Under the pieces are notes generated by a model that had not been told where the DNA came from, made no database searches, and was given only the letters and a program-made list of their open reading frames with translations. From contig JASLIL010000018.1 in NCBI GenBank assembly GCA_030152145.1, positions 1 through 64,000 of the forward strand: a DNA stretch of 64,000 nt. The letters run 5' to 3'. Below, piece after piece: positions 44,523 through 52,957 of this stretch. This stretch comes from Tissierellales bacterium. Lineage in GTDB: Bacteria; Bacillota; Clostridia; Tissierellales; JASKZW01. Position 1 is the first letter of the stretch; each line of letters opens with the position of its first letter. The position numbers and the translations under genes were made by a program.

Positions 44523-46508
44523 ATGGAAAAGTTAAATAGAATTCCTTTGGAAGATATAGTTGATGAATTAGAAAAAAGAGATGAAATAGAAGGTTTGTAT
44601 TCACCTTCAGAAGCAGCAATAGAATTTTTTGGAAATCCTAAGAGCCTGGAAAAATTAGTCCAATCTATGGATAGGCTAGTAGATGGATATCCAGCTAGGA
44701 AGGCTACAATCTTAAAACTAATCAAGCTTTTAAGATCAGGATTTACAATTCACTATGCCTCTCCCAAGCTAGCCTATCTAGCTGAAAGAGAAGCTAAGGA
44801 CCCCTTAGTATTGGTCTTGGAAAAACTGCTATCCAATCCAGCCTTTAGTCTAAAGAATGGACCAGAAGAAGTGGAGGAATTGTCTAAGCTAGTAGAGAAG
44901 ATAGGAGCCAGTCCAAGTCTTATAAATTCTATGGCAAGATTAGTTGAGGAATCTAGAGGGGAAGTTGAGAGGGAAGAAGTGGAAGAGGGGACCCTAGAAG
45001 TTATAGTGGCCTTATTATCAGCCTTTGAAAATGGTCTTCCTAGCTATTCAGAAGATGATTCTGTTTTTAAGGGTAGGATAGATGGTTTTATAGATCAGTT
45101 AGAGACTTTTACAGACCTTCCTTATTCTAGGGAGAAAAACCGATTTTTGATTTTAAATAAAGCTATAGTAGCCTACGGGAATATAGGAAAATATCATAGT
45201 CAAGACAAAAATCTAGATGTTTTAACCCAAATTCTAGATCGATATGAAGAACTTTCTGAACCTTATTTAAACTCTTTGGCCATAATTGTTGAGAACTATG
45301 GAGGAAAAGATAAGAAGGGCAGAAGCTATGATTTTGAGGAGATTAAAAAAAGAGCGGAAGAGAGATACTATCCTAAAAAATACGACTTTGACAGTGGAAG
45401 TTTTATTATAAGGGCTGGAGACAGAGTTGCAGAGGAGAAAATTTTAAGATTGTATTGGGCAGCCAAGGAGGTTGAAGCACAATTTTTTAGAAGCATCTCC
45501 AGGGATAGGCCTATAGAGGAAGGAAATCCTGATGATAGACTGACAGTTATAATCTACAATAATCCTAGGGAATATAGCATGAATAACCATTTAAATGATC
45601 TGCCAACCAATAATGGTGGTATGTATATAGAGGGTATTGGAACCTTCTATACCTTTGAAAGAACTAAGGATGATAGCAGGTATACCCTAGAGGAGCTTTT
45701 CAGGCATGAATTTGTCCATTATCTTCAGGGCAGATATGTAGTTCCAGGTATGTGGGGAGAAATGGAGATCTATGAGGATGAAAGAATGACCTGGTATGAA
45801 GAGGGAGGGGCAGAGTATTTTGCAGGCTCTACCAGATGCCAGGGAGTAAGGGATAGGAAATCACTGGTAAAGGCCCTAAAGGACAGTAGGCCAGGAGATA
45901 GATATGACTTTCCTATGGCTCTTTCCTCAAGCTATAGCAGTGGCTTTGACTTTTACAACTACAGCTATATGTGTATGAATTATTTAAATAGATTAAGACC
46001 AGAAGTATATAAAAAGATAAGTGATTTTATAATGGCCAATGATGTGGAAGCTCTGGATGCCTATGTTTCTATACTAAAGGAAAACCAAGAGATGAATAGG
46101 GAGTATATGGAGCATATGGAGAAGATAATCAGCAGCTATGATAGGCTTACAGTCCCTCTTGTTAGTGATGACTACCTGGATTTCCATAGCCCTAGAAAAG
46201 AAGAGGAGATTATAGGGGATCTTCAGTCTCTTATAGAATTGGATGGAATAGAATGTCATATAGATAGGTCAGAGTATTTTGACTTTATTAGACTAGAGGG
46301 AAGATATAGGTCAAAGTCAACTTCAAAGGGTGAGCTTTTAGATAGGCAGGAAATGACTGAAATTCTGGATAGAGTATTGAAGGATCTTAGTAATTTAAGT
46401 TGGTCTGGCTATAGTACCTATACAGCCTATTGTAAAACTCATAGGGTGAATAATAATAAGTTGTATGAATATAATTTAGTTTTCCGTGGAATAAAAGAAA
46501 GTAAATAA
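44523..46508 (+). CDS. M9-family collagenase without a signal peptide
   Basis: This 661-residue protein aligns by eye with the activator-plus-peptidase unit of clostridial collagenases ColG/ColH. The zinc site is His395-Glu396-x-x-His399 in RHEFVHYLQ, with Glu427 in WYEEGGAEYFAGSTR as third ligand, 32 residues after the first His as in ColG. It ends just after the peptidase helper region and lacks PKD and collagen-binding domains. The N terminus (MEKLNRIPLEDIVDEL) is charged and has no signal peptide. An upstream in-frame ATG at 44499 has no ribosome site and adds no signal. The site GGGGAAGGTG fixes the start at 44523. It precedes a secreted paralogue. It may be cytoplasmic or released unconventionally. 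Confidence 0.9.
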   Translation: MEKLNRIPLEDIVDELEKRDEIEGLYSPSEAAIEFFGNPKSLEKLVQSMDRLVDGYPARKATILKLIKLLRSGFTIHYASPKLAYLAEREAKDPLVLVLEKLLSNPAFSLKNGPEEVEELSKLVEKIGASPSLINSMARLVEESRGEVEREEVEEGTLEVIVALLSAFENGLPSYSEDDSVFKGRIDGFIDQLETFTDLPYSREKNRFLILNKAIVAYGNIGKYHSQDKNLDVLTQILDRYEELSEPYLNSLAIIVENYGGKDKKGRSYDFEEIKKRAEERYYPKKYDFDSGSFIIRAGDRVAEEKILRLYWAAKEVEAQFFRSISRDRPIEEGNPDDRLTVIIYNNPREYSMNNHLNDLPTNNGGMYIEGIGTFYTFERTKDDSRYTLEELFRHEFVHYLQGRYVVPGMWGEMEIYEDERMTWYEEGGAEYFAGSTRCQGVRDRKSLVKALKDSRPGDRYDFPMALSSSYSSGFDFYNYSYMCMNYLNRLRPEVYKKISDFIMANDVEALDAYVSILKENQEMNREYMEHMEKIISSYDRLTVPLVSDDYLDFHSPRKEEEIIGDLQSLIELDGIECHIDRSEYFDFIRLEGRYRSKSTSKGELLDRQEMTEILDRVLKDLSNLSWSGYSTYTAYCKTHRVNNNKLYEYNLVFRGIKESK

Positions 46509-46521
46509 AAAATATTTTTAT

Positions 46522-46566
46522 CAGCTAGGAGGCTTGAAAACTATAGTATCCTAGCTGTATTTTTAT
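46522..46566 (+). terminator. Terminator between the two collagenase genes
   Basis: CAGCTAGGA (46522-46530) pairs with TCCTAGCTG (46549-46557), followed by TATTTTTATAATTTTT. Confidence 0.8.
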
Positions 46567-46598
46567 AATTTTTAACATATGTTTTTATACATTCGGTA

Positions 46599-46627
46599 TT
46601 GACAGAAAATTCTGGCTAATATACAAT
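46599..46627 (+). promoter_or_regulatory. Promoter of the secreted collagenase gene
   Basis: TTGACA (46599-46604) and TACAAT (46622-46627), 17-base spacer, about 88 bases before the ATG. Confidence 0.8.
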
Positions 46628-46715
46628 TACCAGTAATAGTAAAATTATGGAAGGGAGTGGTAATGTATTTAAGTTGAAGTTTAATTAATAGTGGGACTCA
46701 CAAAGGAGGAATATT

Positions 46716-49700
46716 ATGTCAAAGAAGTTTACAAGATTTTTAAGTTTGTTTTTAGCAGTGGTAATAATCTTTGGTTCTGCTGGCTTTGATCTAACTTTTG
46801 CTGATAGTCAGAGAACGTATTCTATGGATGAGTTAAGTAGGTTAAGCAATCGAGATTTAATAGACACCCTTTCAAAAGTAGATTTTCAGGATATAAGTGG
46901 CTTATTTACATATTCTGATGCAGCATACAGAATATACAGCGATGAACATAAGATGGATGCTCTAAGAGATGCACTGGTAGTAAAGGGCAGAGAGTACACC
47001 AGTGAAGATGATAGAGGTATACCAACTATTGTAGAATTTCTTCGCTCTGGTTACTATTTAGGTTTTTATAATTCTAACTTATCTCACTTAACTAAGAGAG
47101 AATATAAGGACAAATGTATACCAGCAATCCTTTCAATTCAAAGTAACCCCAATTTTAGCTTAGGTACAAAGACACAAGATGAAGTAGTAAACTCAGCGGC
47201 TATGATCGTTAATAACTGTTCTTCAAATGTAGAAGTTGTTAATAATTTTGAGAAGATTTTAGTTGACTTTAATGAGAATATAGATAAATATTCTAAGGAA
47301 AAATCCAAGGGAGATGCTATGTTCAATATAGTTAGAGGGGTTGAATATGACCTTAATAACTATAGCAAGTATGAGATGAACAACAATCCAGAGGACTCAC
47401 CTTGGTTTGGAAAAATAGATGGCTTTATAGAGGAAGTGGCTAAAATAGCTACAATTCCTTATATAACAGAAAATGGAACAGACTGGATGATAAACAATGG
47501 ACTTTATACTATAGCTAGTCTGGGAAAATATCATAGTGATCAAACTATTGGCCAAAAAGCCTTAACTGAGGCTTTAAATACCTATGAAAGGTTATCAGAG
47601 CAACACTTAAGAGCAGCATCTGGTCTTGATGATAACTATGGTGGATTAGATTCTAATGGTAGACCAGTAGATTTCAAGAAGTTAAAAGAAGAAGCAGAAG
47701 ACCTTTATTATGGAAAAACCTATACCTTTGATGATGGTACTTTTATAATTAGGGCTGGAGACAAGGTAAGAGAAGATAAGATTCTAAGACTTTATTGGGC
47801 AGCTAAGGAGGTTGAGGCACAATTCTTTAGATCCATAGGGGATGACCAGCCTCTAGAGGAAGGAAATCCAGATGATATCTTAACTATGATTATATACAAC
47901 AGTCCAGATGAGTATAGAATGAACAGCATCTTAAATGGACTTGATACTGAAAATGGTGGTATGTATATAGAGCCAGATGGAACTTTCTACACTTATGAAA
48001 GAACTAGACAGGATAGTATCTATACACTAGAGGAACTTTTCCGTCATGAATTTACACACTATCTACAAGCTAGATATGTAGCACCAGGTATGTGGGGATA
48101 TTCAGATTTTTACCAAAATGAAAGATTAACTTGGTATGAAGAAGGTGGAGCAGAGTATTTTGCAGGTTCTACTAGAACAGAAGGCGTAAAACCAAGAAAA
48201 GCTATGGTTGGAAACTTTGTGAATGTTAGTCCTAATAATAGGTATAGTTTAAGACAGGTTCTTGAATCAACTTATGGTAGTGGATTCTCATTCTACAATT
48301 ACGCTTATGTATTCCAAACCTATGCTAACCAAGTGAATCCAGGAGTTTATCATAAACTAACAAATTATATAAGAAACAATGATATAAGAGGTTTTGATAA
48401 CTATGTAAATAGTCTAAAGAATGACCCTAATATAGACAGGGAATATAGAAATACTATGGAGACTTTGGCTAGTAACTATAAAGATACAGGAACTCCTTTA
48501 GTAGATGATGTTTATCTTGATCAACATATTGAAAAAGATCCAAATGAAATACTAAGGGAAATAGAAGCTACAACTGGCTTGAAGGATCTTAAGATGGATA
48601 TAGAGAAATCCCAATACTTTGATACTATGAAGATAGAAGGAAGTTACAATGGAGGAACTTGGTATCAAGGTGAGTTAAATGATAGTTTGAAAATGAGTGC
48701 TATAGTTGATAAGATGCTGCTAGATCTTAGTGATTTAGAGTGGTCAGGCTATGATACCTTTACAGCTTATTTTAAAAACTACAGAACAGACAGCAACAAT
48801 AATTTTGTATACGATGTAGTCTTCCATGGTATTAAGTCTGGAGATGAGTTTGTTTTAAATCCAGAAGATATAGGTAAGGCTAAGGCAGAAATAGATATAA
48901 TGGGTAACTTTGTTACTATGGAATATACAAGATTTATGGCCTATAAATCTACTACGGAAAATGGGGACATAGTAGATTACAAGTGGACTATTGATGGAAA
49001 AGAGTATAAGGATGAGTATGTAGATATAATGTTTGAAAAACCAGGAGAATATAAGGTTTCCCTAGAGGTAACTGATGAATTGGGAATTAAGGATAGGGTA
49101 GAACAAACTATAAAAATAGAAAAAAGATTTGAACCAGGTCAACCAGATCAGCCAGAAGTTCCAGAAGGCATGGTTTTCATGGTAGATGATAATACAGAGA
49201 AGAATGACGGCTATATAATAGCTAGAGGTCATACTCTAGGAAATAAAGAAGGTATTGTAAGCTATACCGTAGAAGATAAGTCAGGTAACGAAATATATAA
49301 GGTTGATCAGGTAAATACTGATGATGAGGGTAGATTTGAACTTAAGTTTAAACTTCCTAGAGACCTTGAGGAGGGAATCTATTATCTAAGAGCCAATGTT
49401 AATGGAGAAGAAGTAGAAGCTAAGATTAATCTAGGAAAACCTAGTTCAGTAGACCCAGTAGACCCTGTGGATCCTGTAGATCCAGAGGAGCCTACTAATC
49501 CAGAAAAGCCTTATGAGCTTTATGAAAGCAGGGAAAACACTTCCAAGGAAAAGGCAGACTATATACCAATAGGTAAGAATAAGCTGGCAGAAGTTGGATT
49601 AAATATTAATAGTGGGACACCATCATATTTTTACTTCCAAGTAGATAGGGATGGAGAGTATGAAATCTCTTTAAACCATTTATCAGGTAATAATGCAACT

Positions 49701-49862
49701 TTTACAGTGCACAAAGAAAATGATATAAATAACTACTATCAATATCCAACAGTTATAGATGGAACTAGCCTTAAATCAAAGGCTAACTACCAAAAAGGCA
49801 GATACTATATTAAGGTATATGCATCTTCACCATATGTTTACTATAATTTAGAAGTTAAATAA
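46716..49862 (+). CDS. colA: Secreted M9 collagenase with PKD and C-terminal collagen-binding domains
   Basis: The 1048-residue protein begins with a Sec signal peptide (MSKKFTRFLSLFLAVVIIFG, likely cleaved after FADS near 31). The activator domain (about 35-330) and peptidase domain follow. Zinc ligands are His444, His448 and Glu476, with Glu445 as base, at ColG-like spacing. A PKD-like domain (about 720-805) is followed by a second beta-sandwich (about 820-905), a VDP-repeat linker near 910-925, and a C-terminal pre-peptidase/collagen-binding-like domain (about 935-1048) ending in YYIKVYAS. Such enzymes degrade native triple-helical collagen outside the cell. No wall anchor is present. It has its own consensus promoter and a terminator. 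It would supply the peptides used by the opp, Xaa-Pro peptidase and HypD genes. Confidence 0.95.
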   Translation: MSKKFTRFLSLFLAVVIIFGSAGFDLTFADSQRTYSMDELSRLSNRDLIDTLSKVDFQDISGLFTYSDAAYRIYSDEHKMDALRDALVVKGREYTSEDDRGIPTIVEFLRSGYYLGFYNSNLSHLTKREYKDKCIPAILSIQSNPNFSLGTKTQDEVVNSAAMIVNNCSSNVEVVNNFEKILVDFNENIDKYSKEKSKGDAMFNIVRGVEYDLNNYSKYEMNNNPEDSPWFGKIDGFIEEVAKIATIPYITENGTDWMINNGLYTIASLGKYHSDQTIGQKALTEALNTYERLSEQHLRAASGLDDNYGGLDSNGRPVDFKKLKEEAEDLYYGKTYTFDDGTFIIRAGDKVREDKILRLYWAAKEVEAQFFRSIGDDQPLEEGNPDDILTMIIYNSPDEYRMNSILNGLDTENGGMYIEPDGTFYTYERTRQDSIYTLEELFRHEFTHYLQARYVAPGMWGYSDFYQNERLTWYEEGGAEYFAGSTRTEGVKPRKAMVGNFVNVSPNNRYSLRQVLESTYGSGFSFYNYAYVFQTYANQVNPGVYHKLTNYIRNNDIRGFDNYVNSLKNDPNIDREYRNTMETLASNYKDTGTPLVDDVYLDQHIEKDPNEILREIEATTGLKDLKMDIEKSQYFDTMKIEGSYNGGTWYQGELNDSLKMSAIVDKMLLDLSDLEWSGYDTFTAYFKNYRTDSNNNFVYDVVFHGIKSGDEFVLNPEDIGKAKAEIDIMGNFVTMEYTRFMAYKSTTENGDIVDYKWTIDGKEYKDEYVDIMFEKPGEYKVSLEVTDELGIKDRVEQTIKIEKRFEPGQPDQPEVPEGMVFMVDDNTEKNDGYIIARGHTLGNKEGIVSYTVEDKSGNEIYKVDQVNTDDEGRFELKFKLPRDLEEGIYYLRANVNGEEVEAKINLGKPSSVDPVDPVDPVDPEEPTNPEKPYELYESRENTSKEKADYIPIGKNKLAEVGLNINSGTPSYFYFQVDRDGEYEISLNHLSGNNATFTVHKENDINNYYQYPTVIDGTSLKSKANYQKGRYYIKVYASSPYVYYNLEVK

Positions 49863-49866
49863 GAAG

Positions 49867-49900
49867 GAGGCTCTTTAGCAAGGACTAAGGAGCCTCTTTT
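49867..49900 (+). terminator. Terminator after the collagenase gene
   Basis: GAGGCTCTTTAG (49867-49878) pairs with CTAAGGAGCCTC (49885-49896), one wobble, then TTTT. Confidence 0.88.
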
Positions 49901-49998
49901 ATATTGGAGAGGATTGGAAAAACTTAATTGTGCCTATGGCTACTTTCATTGTAATTTATATGTCAATAGTATATAATAGACTCAATGGTATAAAAAGA

Positions 49999-50027
49999 TT
50001 GACTCACAAAAATCAAAGTGTTATAAT
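49999..50027 (+). promoter_or_regulatory. Promoter of rex
   Basis: TTGACT (49999-50004) and TATAAT (50022-50027), 17-base spacer. No Rex-type palindrome is seen here, so there is no sign of autoregulation. Confidence 0.75.
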
Positions 50028-50074
50028 TAAATGCAAAAAACAAGTTAGATTGAGATGAAAGGAATGAAAAGAGA

Positions 50075-50743
50075 ATGATACAATGCGATAAAGTATCGGA
50101 GACGGTTATTAGAAGATTGCCTAAATACTATAGATACCTTGGAGATTTGCTTAAAAAGGGAGTAAACAGAATTTCATCTAAAGAGCTAAGTAAATTAACA
50201 GGCTTTACAGCATCTCAAATAAGACAGGATTTAAATAATTTTGGGGGATTTGGACAACAAGGCTACGGATATAATGTTGAACAATTGCACGAGAACCTAG
50301 GAAAGATCCTAGGATTAGATAGACACTATAAAACAGTTATAGCGGGAGCTGGTAACCTAGGTCAAGCTATAGCAAATTACAGCGGATTTAGGGAAGCTGG
50401 ATTTGATGTAGTGTCCTTATTTGATAAAAATCCAAAACTTATTGGTTTAAAGATTAGAGATGTGGAAATTAGAGACATAGACACTCTTGAGGACTATATT
50501 AAGGAAAATAATGTAGAAATCGGAATAATAACTACTCCAAAGGAAAGTGCTCAAGGCATAGCAGAAGTATATGATCGTTCTGGGATAAAGGGAATCTGGA
50601 ACTTTGCTCCAGCAGACTTGAAGGTTTCACAAGGCTTGGTAGTAGAAAATGTTCACTTAAATGAATCTTTATTTACCCTATCATATTTCTTGCACAATAG
50701 AGAAGTGTGTCAGGAGCTTCATGATAAGGATCTGGAAGATTAG
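50075..50743 (+). CDS. rex: Redox-sensing transcriptional repressor Rex
   Basis: The 222-residue protein has the N-terminal winged helix (ISSKELSKLTGFTASQIRQD then FGGFGQQGYGYNV) and a Rossmann domain with GAGNLGQAIANY. It ends in the domain-swapped C-terminal helix (LSYFLHNREVCQELH). Rex senses the NADH/NAD+ ratio and represses fermentation genes when NADH is low. It has its own promoter and terminator. A Rex-like operator is present before nifJ, 24 kb away, and NAD-dependent glutamate dehydrogenase is next door. Confidence 0.97.
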   Translation: MIQCDKVSETVIRRLPKYYRYLGDLLKKGVNRISSKELSKLTGFTASQIRQDLNNFGGFGQQGYGYNVEQLHENLGKILGLDRHYKTVIAGAGNLGQAIANYSGFREAGFDVVSLFDKNPKLIGLKIRDVEIRDIDTLEDYIKENNVEIGIITTPKESAQGIAEVYDRSGIKGIWNFAPADLKVSQGLVVENVHLNESLFTLSYFLHNREVCQELHDKDLED

Positions 50744-50754
50744 TAGTAAATTTT

Positions 50755-50790
50755 ATCTCAGTTCAACTTTAGTTGGGCTGAGATATTTTT
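50755..50790 (+). terminator. Terminator after rex
   Basis: ATCTCAGTTCAACT (50755-50768) pairs with AGTTGGGCTGAGAT (50771-50784) with two wobble pairs, followed by ATTTTTATT. Confidence 0.9.
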
Positions 50791-50816
50791 ATTGTATCCT
50801 AAATGTACTTGCCATC

Positions 50817-50845
50817 TTGAAGTTAAATCTTAATAGTGATAAAAT
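50817..50845 (+). promoter_or_regulatory. Promoter of the glutamate dehydrogenase gene
   Basis: TTGAAG (50817-50822) and TAAAAT (50840-50845), 17-base spacer, about 88 bases before the start codon. Confidence 0.65.
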
Positions 50846-50850
50846 AAATA

Positions 50851-50880
50851 CATGGTGATTACTAGTCATCATGTTTTTTT
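50851..50880 (+). promoter_or_regulatory. Leader hairpin with U7 tail before glutamate dehydrogenase
   Basis: CATGGTGA (50851-50858) pairs with TCATCATG (50866-50873), followed by seven T. It lies at the 5' end of the predicted transcript and could be an attenuator or a 5' stabiliser. Confidence 0.4.
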
Positions 50881-50932
50881 AAAGCTAAAGGAAACCTTTT
50901 CAGTATATACAAATTTAAGGAGGTCGTTTTCA

Positions 50933-52198
50933 ATGTCAAAAGATAATTTAAATCCATTGGTAAATGCGCAGAAACAAGTTAAAGCTGCATGTGACGCTTT
51001 AAACTTAGATCCAGCTGTATACGAGCTGTTAAAAGAACCACAAAGGACTATAGAAGTTTCAATTCCTGTTAAAATGGATGATGGAACTACAAAGGTGTTT
51101 AAGGGCTATAGAGCAGTACATAACAATGCTATAGGACCTGGTAAAGGTGGAGTAAGATTACACCCTGGCGTAAATATGGACGAAGTTAAAGCACTTTCAG
51201 TGTGGATGACTTTCAAGTGTGGAGTAATGGGAGTACCTTACGGTGGAGGTAAAGGTGGAATCATAGTTAACCCTATGGAACTATCACAGGCTGAATTAGA
51301 AAGATTAGCTAGAGGATATGTTCAAGGAATTCACAAATATATTGGAGAAAAAGTTGATATACCAGCTCCAGACGTAGGAAGCAATGGACAAATAATGGCT
51401 TGGATGGTAGACGAGTATTCAAAACTTAATGGTCAAGATGCTCTAGGCGTTATTACTGGTAAACCAGTTGCTTGGGGTGGATCAGAAGGAAGAAACGAAG
51501 CTACAGGATTCGGAGTTTCAGTTATAACTAGAGAAGCAGCAAGAGAATTAGGAATGGATATTACTAAGTCAAAAGTTGCTATTCAAGGTTTCGGTAACGT
51601 TGGTAGTTATACTGTTAAAAACGTTCAAAGACAAGGTGCTACAATTGTAGCTATAGGAGAGTGGGCTCCAGAAGTTGGAACTTACGCTATCTACAATGAA
51701 AATGGATTAGATTTTGATGATATGAAAGCTTACATGGATGAAAACAAAAACCTAGTTAACTATCCAAAAGCAGAAATGATATCACTAGATGACTTCTGGA
51801 AATTAGATGTTGATATTCTAATCCCAGCAGCTCTAGAAAACGCTGTTACTGGTGATGTAGCTAGGGTTGTTAATGCTAAATTAGTTTGTGAAGCAGCAAA
51901 CGGACCATTAACTGCAGAAGCAGACCAAGTATTTAAAGATAGAGGAATTACTGTAACTCCAGATATTTTAACAAATGCTGGTGGAGTAACTGTATCATAC
52001 TTTGAGTGGGTGCAGAACCTATACGGATACTACTGGTCAGAAGCAGAAGTAGAAGAAAAACAAGAAACTGAAATGGTTAAAGCATTTAACGATATCTGGA
52101 AGTTCAAAGACGAGCACAATGTAACTGTTAGAGAAGCAGCATATATGATCTCAGTTAAAAAAGTTGCTGATGTTATGAAATTTAGAGGTTGGTATTAA
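50933..52198 (+). CDS. gdhA: NAD-specific glutamate dehydrogenase
   Basis: This 421-residue enzyme oxidatively deaminates glutamate to 2-oxoglutarate, a main entry to amino-acid fermentation. The glutamate-binding PYGGGKGGIIVNP with catalytic Lys, the Rossmann motif IQGFGNVGSYTVKN and the late catalytic DILTNAGGVTVSYFEW are present. The start chosen is ATG 50933 after TAAGGAGG. An in-frame ATG 27 codons upstream has no ribosome site and would add a non-family extension. Codon bias is strong, suggesting high expression. It has its own promoter, leader hairpin and terminator. Confidence 0.97.
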   Translation: MSKDNLNPLVNAQKQVKAACDALNLDPAVYELLKEPQRTIEVSIPVKMDDGTTKVFKGYRAVHNNAIGPGKGGVRLHPGVNMDEVKALSVWMTFKCGVMGVPYGGGKGGIIVNPMELSQAELERLARGYVQGIHKYIGEKVDIPAPDVGSNGQIMAWMVDEYSKLNGQDALGVITGKPVAWGGSEGRNEATGFGVSVITREAARELGMDITKSKVAIQGFGNVGSYTVKNVQRQGATIVAIGEWAPEVGTYAIYNENGLDFDDMKAYMDENKNLVNYPKAEMISLDDFWKLDVDILIPAALENAVTGDVARVVNAKLVCEAANGPLTAEADQVFKDRGITVTPDILTNAGGVTVSYFEWVQNLYGYYWSEAEVEEKQETEMVKAFNDIWKFKDEHNVTVREAAYMISVKKVADVMKFRGWY

Positions 52199-52217
52199 TT
52201 ACTAGCTTTAAGACCAT

Positions 52218-52243
52218 AAGCAGGCCCTAGGCCTGCTTTTTTT
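52218..52243 (+). terminator. Terminator after glutamate dehydrogenase
   Basis: AAGCAGGCC (52218-52226), loop CTA, GGCCTGCTT (52230-52238), then T-run. Confidence 0.93.
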
Positions 52244-52295
52244 ATAGAAAAAATTTATGATATAATGGGTTTAAAAAAATATAAGGGAGGAAACT

Positions 52296-52841
52296 ATGAA
52301 ATTATTTATTATATCAGACATCCATGGATCAAGGCATTTTACAAGACTGGCACTTGAGAAGTTTAGGGAAGAAGAGGCAGACTATATAGTTATTCTAGGA
52401 GATATTCTCTACCATGGGGCAAGGAATCCTCTGCCTTATGGACATGACCCTAAGGGAGTCATAGAACTTTTAAATGCCTACAGTGAGAAAATCATAGGAG
52501 TTAGGGGAAACTGTGATTCAGAGGTAGACCAAATGGTATTAAACTTCCCCTTAATGGCAGACTACAACAATCTAATACTTGGCTCTAGACGAATATTTAT
52601 AAGTCATGGCCACCTATATAGAAAGGAAAATCTTCCCGGCCTAGAGGCTGGATCAGTCTTCCTATATGGCCATACTCATATTTTAAGGGCAGATGAAGAA
52701 GCAGGAGTTTACTACTTAAATCCAGGCAGCATAAGTCTTCCAAAAGCCGACAATCCACCAAGCTATGGACTATTAGATGAGGGTTCTTTTATGGTAAAGG
52801 ATTTTGAAAATAGGATTTTAAAAGCTATTGACTTTGACTAG
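52296..52841 (+). CDS. YfcE-like metallophosphoesterase
   Basis: The 181-residue protein shows all calcineurin-like motifs: SDIHGS at residue 6, GDILYHGARN, GNCDSEVD, SHGHLY and GHTHI. E. coli YfcE hydrolyses phosphodiesters in vitro, but its natural substrate is unknown. The ribosome site is AAGGGAGG. A TATAAT at 52261-52266 may serve as its -10. It is followed by a separately controlled hydrolase gene. Confidence 0.92.
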   Translation: MKLFIISDIHGSRHFTRLALEKFREEEADYIVILGDILYHGARNPLPYGHDPKGVIELLNAYSEKIIGVRGNCDSEVDQMVLNFPLMADYNNLILGSRRIFISHGHLYRKENLPGLEAGSVFLYGHTHILRADEEAGVYYLNPGSISLPKADNPPSYGLLDEGSFMVKDFENRILKAIDFD

Positions 52842-52864
52842 ACTTGGTAAAAAATAAACTTTTA

Positions 52865-52932
52865 TTGCAAAGTTATAGCTCTTATACTAGTATTTAAGTG
52901 AAGATACTCATATGGATATCTTCACTTAAATA
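52865..52932 (+). promoter_or_regulatory. Promoter with long perfect dyad before the choloylglycine-hydrolase-family gene
   Basis: TTGCAA (52865-52870) and TAGTAT (52888-52893), 17-base spacer. A perfect inverted repeat with 16-base arms (52891-52906 and 52917-52932, core AAGTGAAGATA) begins within the -10 and runs past the start site. It lacks a T-tail, which favours an operator or mRNA hairpin over a terminator. Confidence 0.55.
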
Positions 52933-52957
52933 GTTGGATTAATAAAGGGGGAAGAAG

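Noticed and set aside
49450..49490. Short tandem repeat in DNA at the VDP linker considered as a CRISPR-like or mobile repeat
   Set aside because: It is an in-frame coding repeat of three-residue units in a linker, with no spacers or flanking elements.
46685..49618. 13-base repeat TTAATAGTGGGAC at 46685 and 49606
   Set aside because: One copy is in the collagenase leader and the other in its coding sequence; there is no further similarity around them, so it is probably chance.
50852..50932. 27-codon N-terminal extension of glutamate dehydrogenase
   Set aside because: It begins in the leader hairpin without a ribosome site, while TAAGGAGG precedes the ATG at 50933 and gives the family's usual length.
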